Part shown: in pieces, positions 13,712 through 23,400 of the stretch | How positions within the stretch are numbered: position 1 is the stretch's first letter | Layout of the letters: each line of letters opens with the position of its first letter | IMG/VR virus record: IMGVR_UViG_3300020548_000020 | Location: 1 to 42,834 of that record | DNA length: 42,834 nucleotides | Strand: one strand, 5' to 3' | Source: a virus | Position numbers and translations under genes: made by a program | Notes under the pieces: generated by a model | Databases searched by the model: none | What the model was told of the DNA's origin: nothing | What the model saw: the letters and a program-made list of their open reading frames with translations, nothing else

Positions 13712-15832
13712 CTATAAGTCTTTGTGCTTAAACTTAATTTTTAAAGAATCAACTTTTGGACTAGCAAAAGGGTTTTCAAATCTGGTTAAATCTATTCTGT
13801 ATCTTATGCTTGAAGGAGCAGTTGCTTTATTCGATAGATAAGAGAATCTAGACAACCCATTTGTAGGTGCAGATGCTAGTATTTCTTTTCTACCAAAAGG
13901 ATTATCTATAGTAAAATATAAGTTGTCATTCATATTTCTATTTCTAAAATCAAAACTATTTAAATAGAAAAAGTAATCAGTAAATATAGTGCCATAAGTA
14001 GACAGGTCCGTTCCATCTGTTAGCGTGAAAGAAACGGCCCCCGTGCCTGGCTTATTGTAAGTTATGACAAGATCATTTATTCCACTTAAAAAATTCCACT
14101 CAATAGTTTCATTTAGCTTACCCGATGGTAGATCTGCTATTCTAACTCCGTTTAAATATACAGCTAAATCAAATGTGGTTATAGATTTTTTGATGTTATT
14201 GATAACTGTATTTTCTGTTTCGCAAGAAATCTTTGTTTGTATATACCCATAGCTTGGGGAAGTAATGCCAGTTGATATTGTCCCCAGATTTTGCACTAGA
14301 ACATTGCTTAACAAGTTATTATCTACGTTGTTGATTTCACTAACCCAATAATTAACATCTTTATATACTTGAGACTCACTACCCAGGTAATAATAATGCT
14401 TAAATGAATTTAGATTACCTAATAGCATTGGCATTATATGATCTTCGCTCTGGTCCAATGCAGCTACTCTGTAAACTTTTTTGTCTTGATATATTCTAGA
14501 GTTAGGGTTCAGGTCATTTATATTTTTAGAGCTTTCATTTATTGGTATCAATTGCAACTGCTCTGAATTCGGAGAAGAAGAAATGTATTTAACATTCTTT
14601 AAAGACCCATCAAAATTAACTATGTTTTTAAAACCAATATTTTGTGATCCGGAAGGAGAAATTGGTGTCCAATTAAAGTCATATATCGAAGTTGCATTCG
14701 GGTTATCTACTGCAACAAAATAAGATATGGAGCCATCAGTTATATATTGCTCCTGGACATCTAAAGACACTGAGTCTATAACCATTTGGCTGTTTGTGCT
14801 GACTGGGAGTGCTATAGGTTTTGAAACTATAGTACCATTCTTAGATCTGGTCACTGAACCTATTATAAGATCCCTTAGCCCTATCCTATAGACGTATGGG
14901 GAAGGTGATTCCTTGTCTATATAATCCGGTTCATTTTTAAATAGTGTTATTTCAACAGAAGAATAGTTTTTTGGTTTTATAGAAAAACTAAAAACATCAT
15001 AATCTAAATTAGAATTTTTGATGAACACTTCTTGGGGCGAACCATCTGAATAATTAACTTTTAGTTGAGTTAAAATTGGGGAAGAAGTTAATACATAGCC
15101 TTCTACTTTTGATAAAATAATATTTCTATTTATAGGCATATTCATGACTAAAGAAACAGGGACAGGAGATTGAGTCCTGTGCTCATACATCCAGTAGGTG
15201 TCGTTCAGACCATCAAAAACATTGCCGAATGTGTCGACGTCAATATTGTTTGACACCAACTCCCCATTTTCATATAGAGAGATTGTTGGCCTTATACCAG
15301 AAACATTATCTAAAGCAAATGCAGAATACCTATCTGAATTTTCTGAACTTATTACCGCTGAACCGTTTGACGTATCAACAAACCCAGTGGTAAATGGTAT
15401 ATCTATTTTATCTGCGGAAGAAAAATTCTCAGTATAAGAATAAAAATATCCGTCTGCGTTATTATTAACAAATAAAAGATTGTCTACTTTTGATTCAAGT
15501 AATTTTCTTTTTGTTTTTAAGTTTTCAATTTTTTTGTTTAAAGTTGTTGCGACTTTAAAAAGCTCGTCATTATTTTCTAAAATAGTATCATACAAAACAT
15601 CTAGATTGAACAAGCTGTTGATCATCAGTTCATTTAAAATATCAACATTAGTTTTATCTGTTCCGTTAAGTGCAGCATAATCTATCGGCAAAGGGAAGCC
15701 TGCTTTGTTTACCGAAAAATAGTCACTAAACGCATTTAATATTTGCTGCTCTGTTGGCTTGGTGCCATTAGAATAATATAACTTATATATATTTTCTAAA
15801 AATCTTCTTTTTTGTATTGTTGATATGTTCAT
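13712..15832 (-). CDS. Large tail/baseplate protein, discoidin-like domain
   Basis: 706 residues. An N-terminal helical part (1-120) ends in a coiled coil around LFKVATTLNKKIENLKTKRK. Next comes a stretch like a discoidin/F5-8-C domain (about 190-330): NVFDGLNDTYWMYEH has the 'DG..tTyW' look of that family, then VSLVMNMPINRNIILSK, then VEITLFKNEPDY and YVYRIGLRDLIIGS. Further beta domains follow to the end. The 4-base ATGA overlap with the 640-residue gene shows coupling. Galactose-binding-type folds in phage tails bind cell-surface sugars or pack baseplate subunits. Assignment to structure is good; receptor binding is an inference. Confidence 0.65.
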   Translation of the reverse strand: MNISTIQKRRFLENIYKLYYSNGTKPTEQQILNAFSDYFSVNKAGFPLPIDYAALNGTDKTNVDILNELMINSLFNLDVLYDTILENNDELFKVATTLNKKIENLKTKRKLLESKVDNLLFVNNNADGYFYSYTENFSSADKIDIPFTTGFVDTSNGSAVISSENSDRYSAFALDNVSGIRPTISLYENGELVSNNIDVDTFGNVFDGLNDTYWMYEHRTQSPVPVSLVMNMPINRNIILSKVEGYVLTSSPILTQLKVNYSDGSPQEVFIKNSNLDYDVFSFSIKPKNYSSVEITLFKNEPDYIDKESPSPYVYRIGLRDLIIGSVTRSKNGTIVSKPIALPVSTNSQMVIDSVSLDVQEQYITDGSISYFVAVDNPNATSIYDFNWTPISPSGSQNIGFKNIVNFDGSLKNVKYISSSPNSEQLQLIPINESSKNINDLNPNSRIYQDKKVYRVAALDQSEDHIMPMLLGNLNSFKHYYYLGSESQVYKDVNYWVSEINNVDNNLLSNVLVQNLGTISTGITSPSYGYIQTKISCETENTVINNIKKSITTFDLAVYLNGVRIADLPSGKLNETIEWNFLSGINDLVITYNKPGTGAVSFTLTDGTDLSTYGTIFTDYFFYLNSFDFRNRNMNDNLYFTIDNPFGRKEILASAPTNGLSRFSYLSNKATAPSSIRYRIDLTRFENPFASPKVDSLKIKFKHKDL

Positions 15833-17751
15833 ACTTGCTTAACCTTTGCTGCCAATTTATAAGAGTAGACAACTGGTGTAACGTTAGATGAACCCTTAAC
15901 TATTCTGATCTTAACTAGAATATTTTTTACCTGGCTTGGAACGGAATATTCAATTTTATTTATTGTTGTCTTTGGATAATTAAGGTATTGGACACCAGGC
16001 AACTTAAAACCCACGGCTATGTTTTGGTTGAAAGCTAGTATCTCAGGGATTGATATGTTAGATGTTTTGCTTACAGTAAAACCGTATTGCACTGGTGCAA
16101 TTTCTATCCACTTTTCTCCACCGTCCAAAGATACATAGCTCTGTATGTACCCGCCCGATCCTGAAATTTCGTTATAGTTACTTTCAATATCTAGCATCAG
16201 CGACTCTATGGGGGTATCAAATAAATACGGTTTTGAAATTATATCTGCAGACAACTCATACTCCTGGTAGGCAAGAGCTACATCCCTAATGCCTATTGAC
16301 ATTCTTTTTGCCGGCAGAACTTCGTTTGAAATTTTTAATGGAATAGTAAAATTCTCTTCAGTCAAACCGGCTGAATCAGATTCATTTGAAGTTTTAATCA
16401 CAACATTTAAATTTTGACTTAAACTATTATCTTTTTTAAAAACATTAGGGTTAGTCAACGTTGGTACTGTCGCGGATTTATTGTAAATAGTTTTAGTATA
16501 TAGATCTTTATCAATCATTTCTGGGTTAAATCTATTGATTCCATAAAAAGGGCTGTTGTCTGCATTAGCAGATTCGTAATTTGTTTCCCAATAGGTATGC
16601 AATACTTCTACGTCTTGATAGTATGGTTGTTCAAGAACTATTCTGCATTCTTTTACTCTTCTTTCTGAAAAGAAAAAAACTGCTGAGTTTAGAGAGTAAT
16701 TATTTAAAGATTCCTTAGTAAGATTTTCTAAAGATAAACCTATAAAAAATTCTTTCTTTAATATGTTTTCTGTATTCCCGGCTAGATCTGTTAAGTGTAT
16801 CTCTTTTACTTTAACTATTTTAGATGAATCAAAATATGGAGTTATATTTATTGAATTTGCTTTTTGAGCTGTATTAGATTTAATTGTGAAATCAAATATC
16901 AAAGGCTCATTTATGTCGTGGTCGGCCCAATTAATTAATGAGTTCTGTTCTGCACTAACTATGCTAGGGTCATTGACGATATAGCTAAATTCTTCTTCGC
17001 TCCTATACACATCATCAGTTGGAGTAACCCTTAAGGCTTCATAGACAAAATATGTAGCCGGGTTAGAATCAATTAAGCTGTTAACATTTGAAGAACTTGG
17101 AGAGTTAACAAAACTGTATTCATAATTTATGCCAGAAATATCATTTTGTTTTTTTACAGCCAAGTTGTTATTGCCTATAAAGCCATTGGAACGGTTAATG
17201 TTTACTCTGCTTGGCAGCCATTTAATTGGCCTGTCTTTTATCCTTAGTGAAGCAAAACCGTTTGTTATCATCGGGTTTTGATTTACTTGAACTTTTTGCC
17301 AATCAATATAGTCTCCGTTTTCAAAAGAATCACCATTGTAAATTAAATCGTTTGAAGGACTAAGGCTGTACATCTGCAGGACTTTTGTCTTTGAAAGTAT
17401 TCTTTCTGAATACTTTTTTTCATTTTCTATCTCTGAAGTGAAAAGGTTAAACAAACTAACTGCTTTGGCATTCAAAAAATCAAGCTGCTTAGCGGAAACA
17501 TTTATATCATCTCTTATTGAATTTATAAATTTATTCATCTTAGTAGACGAAGGGGGCTCACTCTTGGTGAATAGTTCTAGAGAAGTTTGCGGCGAATTAA
17601 TCTTATCGTATATATCTTTTAGATTTTTATTGAAATCTTCTAGAACATCTTGCTTAGTTACATAGTCCCCAGCAGCCTGCTTCTTAAGCATGTTTGCAAT
17701 ACTTAAAGCGATCTGATCATAGACTAAAGTTATTGGAGAAAGTTGTGTCAT
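15829..17751 (-). CDS. Large tail/baseplate protein, paralogue of neighbours
   Basis: 640 residues. Helical N-terminus up to ~125 (LDFLNAKAVSLFNLFTSEIE, NEKKYSERILSKTKVLQMYS), then beta-rich domains. NSLIDSNPATYFVYEALRV (about 225-243) resembles the 'D.n..TyW' turn of discoidin-like domains. CRIVLEQPYYQDVEVLHTYW (about 368-387) and MSIGIRDVALAYQEYEL (about 480-496) match the paired motifs of the 706- and 429-residue proteins, here separated by about 100 extra residues. A C-terminal sandwich includes SYVSLDGGEKWIEIAPVQYG. No enzyme motif is visible. By context it is a virion protein of the baseplate periphery or fibre system. Confidence 0.65.
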   Translation of the reverse strand: MTQLSPITLVYDQIALSIANMLKKQAAGDYVTKQDVLEDFNKNLKDIYDKINSPQTSLELFTKSEPPSSTKMNKFINSIRDDINVSAKQLDFLNAKAVSLFNLFTSEIENEKKYSERILSKTKVLQMYSLSPSNDLIYNGDSFENGDYIDWQKVQVNQNPMITNGFASLRIKDRPIKWLPSRVNINRSNGFIGNNNLAVKKQNDISGINYEYSFVNSPSSSNVNSLIDSNPATYFVYEALRVTPTDDVYRSEEEFSYIVNDPSIVSAEQNSLINWADHDINEPLIFDFTIKSNTAQKANSINITPYFDSSKIVKVKEIHLTDLAGNTENILKKEFFIGLSLENLTKESLNNYSLNSAVFFFSERRVKECRIVLEQPYYQDVEVLHTYWETNYESANADNSPFYGINRFNPEMIDKDLYTKTIYNKSATVPTLTNPNVFKKDNSLSQNLNVVIKTSNESDSAGLTEENFTIPLKISNEVLPAKRMSIGIRDVALAYQEYELSADIISKPYLFDTPIESLMLDIESNYNEISGSGGYIQSYVSLDGGEKWIEIAPVQYGFTVSKTSNISIPEILAFNQNIAVGFKLPGVQYLNYPKTTINKIEYSVPSQVKNILVKIRIVKGSSNVTPVVYSYKLAAKVKQV

Positions 17752-17760
17752 AATTTTTCT

Positions 17761-20409
17761 TTAATTACTAGAAATTGCTTTAGTTAGCTTATCATAATAA
17801 GGGTCATAGTTCTTTGTTTTTGCTTTAAGCATGACGAGATCTACGGCTCCAGAATAGCTTGTGTCTGGGACGTTCTTTCTCATGACCAATCTGAACCTAA
17901 TAGTATCGGCCAAGTAGTCATAAAAAACAACTATTTCTCCCGCTACCTCTTTATCAAAGATAATATTTTTACCGTTTTGTATAAAATAATACAATGAATT
18001 AGAATCCCTAAATTGAGGGAAGTCTTTAGTCCCAGTGTAATTTGTGAGGTTGATAGCCAAAGAGCCGTCTGGCATTTGAATCTTGATTGGGGCGTACCCT
18101 GTCTGACTGCCCTGGAATATAGTCCCTATTAAAGGACTGTAGATAGCACTATTTATATCTTTATTGTTAATATGCGGTATATTCTGTAGTTGTATTCTGT
18201 TGAGTGCGTCGGTGCCACCAAAAGTTTCATTAGAATAACCATTGCTAGATGATGACTTTAGGGTTTCATCTAGTAAATTCAACCTAAAAAAATCAACATA
18301 ATCTACGTTATAAAGTGACAGGTCTATTTGGTAAGCACAGGAGTATATTGAATTTTTTTCTAATTTAAAAACACTAATAGAATTATTGTCAGATATTTTG
18401 TAGTCAGATGGCTTTAGGGTCATACCATTTTTGTACAATACAAATGCATTACCCTTAAAAGGGAACCTGGTATTGGCCTGGTAAGTTTGTTCATCAAAAA
18501 ATAAAACTTCTGAATCTATTTTTTCAACACCAGATTCAACTATAGGTGTCCAATCCGTTTCTGAAAAAGGAATATCTTTATTTGATATAGATAGTTCATA
18601 AGAAATTGGATATTTTAAATCTAATTTAGAATCTAGAATATTGAATTCATTATCATTTTTTATTATCTTAGATTTAATTGCTAAAGGATACCCATTAAAG
18701 TTTATTTTCTTACTCATAAAACAAGACTTAAGAGATTGGCTAGGTTGAGTTTCGCAAAAATCTATGCTTTGTAGCGAGAAACTGTACTCATAAGCATCCG
18801 ATATTTCCTGAGTCACCAACTCTTTTAAGGTTCTATTCTTCCAAGCAAAGCTATTCTCTGCCCCAATTTCTCCATTAATTATGTTATTGTTTGAATTTTG
18901 TGTCGGCAAGAACATTGGTTTAGTAAAGTTGAATATTGAATTTACATTACTGTCGGTATTGACAAACACTGGGTTGTCAAATATCTCTCCCCTATCGCCA
19001 ATCGCATTGATGAAGATGCTTCTAAATAAATTAGTTATAAGATTGTTTGGAAGAACATGAACTAAATCAGCTGAGAATTTTTCATTGATATAATTATTTT
19101 GATAGTTTGAGGACAATATATTATCATTTATAATTGGATATTTATATGAATAATAATCATTAATCCTATTGTAAGGATTCTTTGAAGTCTGCCTAAAGCT
19201 ATTCTTTTTTAAGAATAGATTATAAACTAAACTTTGAAGTTTATCTGTATTTTTATTTTTTATTTCTTTTACAAATTTAGCTGTGTTATATAAATTTTTC
19301 GAATTTATTTCTGTTGCAATTGGCAGGTTTTCTGTCCTGGTATATGTTGGTTGATTAAATATCAGGATAACTTTGTTAACATTCTTTTTTGTAAATGAAA
19401 TTTCCGTTGACCCCTCTATCAATCTAGGAGAAGACAGGACTCCGTATTCAGTTGATGTGTCAGAAGGTACCGGCATAATCGTGACAATTTCATCGAATTC
19501 TTCTGAGTAATTATTTACCGAGAATTTACTTTCATCCAGATTAGAGAACAACACCACCTGTAGCAGCTGTAGTCCATTGCCATGACCGCCATCTATCAGT
19601 ATGGAATCCATTGTCTGAGGGAAAGCAAACTGTAACTCGACAGCTGTTTGAGCCCCAAAAATATTTGCAGTAGAATAAGCAATATACTTAGAGTAGTTAG
19701 ACAATTTTGAAGTAATAACTACAGGCGATTTAGCCGTTACGCTCCATGAGTCTGTGTAAACATTATTTATTGCAGAAGAAAAATCAGTATCAGTGGTTAT
19801 ATAATCGGCATAGTTAGATGTTATAGAGTAGCTTTGAATAAAATCTAAAGAATTTTTTGTATAAGTTTTTTCTCCTATTTTAAACAAGCCTAATTTAGTA
19901 TCTATAAACCCATTCCCAGATTCATTAAAATTAATTCCATCCCTGTCTGGCAAGGGCAAGACATATCCGTCTGCCCTGTAATCGTTCATAAAATTATCAA
20001 ATTTTTCTACATAATTAGAATTAAATAAATCATCTTTGCCAGATATATATTCATAGTTATCTATATAAGATTCTAAAGCTTGAATATCTTTTTCTATTTT
20101 TTGTATCTCTGAAGAAAAAACATCTATTATAGAATTAATAAACAAGTTAACCACATTGACAGACGAGTAATAAGACTTAGTCCTTAGGTCTGCATCTCTA
20201 AATATATCTATGAAGACTTGTTTATTCATTTCTGAAAGAGCGCCGAAGTTAGCCGGAGAAAAGTTTGCATCAGCTCTAAAGGAATTAAGCCTTGATATAA
20301 GTGAAGAAATATCTTGTTTACTTGTTTTTATTTCTTTTATTATAGAACCTATAGCTGATTGGGAATTGTTTGATAAAGTATTAATCATCGATGGAAGAAA
20401 TCTATTCAT
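17761..20409 (-). CDS. Large tail/baseplate protein, paralogue of neighbours
   Basis: 882 residues. The N-terminal ~130 residues are helical with a coiled coil (IIDVFSSEIQKIEKDIQALE). A beta sandwich follows: NNVYTDSWSVTAKSPV, VELQFAFPQTMDSILIDGGH and VNKVILIFNQPTYTRTENLP (about 341-360), the last matching the Q-x-x-Y motif of the other paralogues. The remainder is long, asparagine- and serine-rich and beta-like, consistent with a fibrous or multi-domain tail component. It overlaps the 2046-residue gene by 8 bases, so the two are co-translated. No signal peptide or enzyme motif is visible. Confidence 0.65.
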   Translation of the reverse strand: MNRFLPSMINTLSNNSQSAIGSIIKEIKTSKQDISSLISRLNSFRADANFSPANFGALSEMNKQVFIDIFRDADLRTKSYYSSVNVVNLFINSIIDVFSSEIQKIEKDIQALESYIDNYEYISGKDDLFNSNYVEKFDNFMNDYRADGYVLPLPDRDGINFNESGNGFIDTKLGLFKIGEKTYTKNSLDFIQSYSITSNYADYITTDTDFSSAINNVYTDSWSVTAKSPVVITSKLSNYSKYIAYSTANIFGAQTAVELQFAFPQTMDSILIDGGHGNGLQLLQVVLFSNLDESKFSVNNYSEEFDEIVTIMPVPSDTSTEYGVLSSPRLIEGSTEISFTKKNVNKVILIFNQPTYTRTENLPIATEINSKNLYNTAKFVKEIKNKNTDKLQSLVYNLFLKKNSFRQTSKNPYNRINDYYSYKYPIINDNILSSNYQNNYINEKFSADLVHVLPNNLITNLFRSIFINAIGDRGEIFDNPVFVNTDSNVNSIFNFTKPMFLPTQNSNNNIINGEIGAENSFAWKNRTLKELVTQEISDAYEYSFSLQSIDFCETQPSQSLKSCFMSKKINFNGYPLAIKSKIIKNDNEFNILDSKLDLKYPISYELSISNKDIPFSETDWTPIVESGVEKIDSEVLFFDEQTYQANTRFPFKGNAFVLYKNGMTLKPSDYKISDNNSISVFKLEKNSIYSCAYQIDLSLYNVDYVDFFRLNLLDETLKSSSSNGYSNETFGGTDALNRIQLQNIPHINNKDINSAIYSPLIGTIFQGSQTGYAPIKIQMPDGSLAINLTNYTGTKDFPQFRDSNSLYYFIQNGKNIIFDKEVAGEIVVFYDYLADTIRFRLVMRKNVPDTSYSGAVDLVMLKAKTKNYDPYYDKLTKAISSN

Positions 20410-23400
20410 AAGTCTTTGTCCTCCAAGCTACACCATCTAAGTTTTGGATCTCGAACCCAACACCCGCAGTAATGTTCCTATTAACTATATCATATATTTC
20501 TTCTATAGATTTAAAATTGTCTTTAACTGCGTCAGGAATCCTTATTATCACATAACCGCCCTTAGGATATGTTGTAGGGTTCATCGAATAAATGTCCCAG
20601 TAAGAATTAACTCCATTGATTTGTCTTAATTCAGAGTAAGAAGTGACATCTGAAACAACGCCACCACCCTTGACCCTAACGTCATTTATGTTCACAGAAG
20701 AATTTTGATCAGAATTTGTTATATAAACAACGCCTATAGGTAAAGCTATAGGATCATATCTATGAGAAAGCTTATTGAACATATTTTTATCAGAAGTAAA
20801 ATGAACTGGATAAGAATTTGCATATTCAGATACTGCAATCTTCTTGTTAATAGACGGTTGATTGACTGGCCCCTCATACATTGTGTGGACTGGGTTACTT
20901 AATACATCTATCTTTGTCGGCATAAGGTATATGTATAGTGGTTTATTATCATCTATTTTATCATAATTCAAGAAAGGATTAAGCGGCACTTCTTCGCCCT
21001 CTACTTGGTAAATCCAAACCGTATTATCGACTATGGTGTAATCAACTTTTATCAAGTCAGAAGAAGCAACTATTGCTGATTTGAATTCTATGATGCCACT
21101 GTTCGAATCAATATCTTTAACTTCGCTGTATGGAAGCTCAAGCCAAGTGGAAGATGTATCTGCCCTTACATAGACTGTTAAGGCTGGAATAATTGCTGGC
21201 AATTTAGACTCCACCTGGTCGTCTATCGGCATGGTGTACATCAAGAGCGGTGTCCTACGAAGTTTTATTTTCTTCGAGGAAATTACCAAAGGTATTTCAT
21301 TTTTTATATCTTTATTTTTATGACCAAAAATTCTTGAGAAATTGTTGGCAAGAATAGAAGCTGAAGTGTCATACGTACAGCTAAGAACCTGACCAACGTA
21401 CTTTGCTCTCCAGTCAGAGAAGGCATAATTCCTTGATAGGAATATGTTTTTATTAAAGGATCCGGCAGTTACCCTCAATGGCCATGGTTCTTTCCTGGTT
21501 ATCGGGTCTGACATTTCTGTGATCTTTATCGCACTCGAATTACGGTACTTGACTGAATAGACAGGAGTGATCATTTTTGGGCTCAAAGATATAGGCTTAT
21601 AGGTGTTTGTATTTTGTGCCCCGATATAATCTACAGACTGGTCTAAGTTGCCATCTGCGTCAAATGCCATTGTCGCAACGTAAATATTGTTTACCCCTCT
21701 TGAAATAATATCGTTATAAGAAACTAGCTTGCCTATGAATTCTTTTTCTTTTCTATCATAGAACCCATAAACCAAACCATCATTTTCATATGTATTATTA
21801 TTAATTGATACGTAACCATACTTAATATCAAATGTGAAAGATGGATCATATTGGGTGGTACTTATTATGTCAGCGCCAACATCCTCAGGAGAAGGCACCC
21901 CGACCGGCTTGCCAGAAGAATCACACAAAAGAATTAAACCATCATTAACAGTGATCGAATTAACTTTTTCTATAAATTCTCCATCTGTATTAATTAAAGA
22001 ATATGTATCTATTATATTTTCTTCAGATAAATAAGTATCTCTACCCGAATAATAAGTGGCAGATGTTTTTATTTTAAATCCACTAGATTTAGGTTGAGTA
22101 GGCGTCAAAATATTTGGTACATTTCCATGATAAAACACTGTGCAAACAGACGAAGGTGTGACGGATTGAGCATTAACTTTTGACGTTACTGAAATTAATT
22201 CAACTGATGTACCGTTGTCTATAGAAACAGCAACTGGGTTTGCAAAGTTGATCGTTATTCCATTATTTTGTATTGTATCTATTGTGTTTGGATCGCTCAC
22301 AACCTGCTCGTTTAGTAGTGCATTAAGTGAAGTGTCTATTATAGGAGTCTGTGATGATAATGTTTTTGAGTAAGATTTTCCTAAATAATTATAGGAAAAA
22401 CTATCAAGTAATACGTTTTTGCCACTTAAATATCCAACGTTGTAATCAACACTGTACTCTGACAGTGAAGAAAGATTATCAAAGTTTTCAGTTAAATAAG
22501 CTGTTGCACTAATGTATACATCTGTTGTTTGTATCAAATCTTTATAAACTATACTTCTTTCAACTTCATCTAAATCTAAATTGATTGGATTTATTTCCTG
22601 ATTCTCATCAGGCGTTGGGTTAAAGAAGGAAATGATATCTTCTGTCCAATTTTGACTAGCGTTACTCCATACATAAAACTTGTTAGTCAAAGTTGTATAT
22701 ATTAAGTGTCCATCAAGGGAGCTGACAAGTTTATTGCCTGACCAAGATAAGTTAACATCCTGGATTCCGTCTTGGTCCAGTAGCCAATAGTTTGCAAGCT
22801 CTTCTATTTCTGGCTTGTCTATACTTGGGAAAGCTTGATGCACCTTATTGTAGTCAAAAGGTGTATCTTCTATAGAATCTTTTGGTGGTTCTGATGTATC
22901 TTTGGTTTTTAGATCTGCGGTAATGCCAACGATCCCAAATCCTTCCGCAAGACTGCCCCAAGGTCCGCCTAATTGTCTGCCATTGGTTTGTATCCTGACG
23001 AACATATTCTTACACGTTGCAGTAGAGACTCCAGCTAAATCTATCTCCAAATTATTTCCGACTAAGGTGACCCCATTGGTTGCCTTGTTTACAGCATAAG
23101 CCTTAAAGATGGTGTTAGCAGCGAATCTTTTTTGTCCACCCTGGATTGGATCTTCTGGCGAATAACCATAGCCCACCAACTTAACCTTATTCCACGGAGC
23201 GCCTTCTAATTTAATTCTTATCTTATTAACCTTTTGATAATTTTCTGGGTTTGGAATAGAAAAGAAAATGAAGTCTTCTATGGTTGAAGGAGAGTTTGAA
23301 ACATTTCCCGTAAAAGAAATTCTTCTATATGATCCACCAGAATTAATTTGTGAAGCTTCAATCTGCTTAAAGACTGACTCAACGAATCTACTTACGTCAT

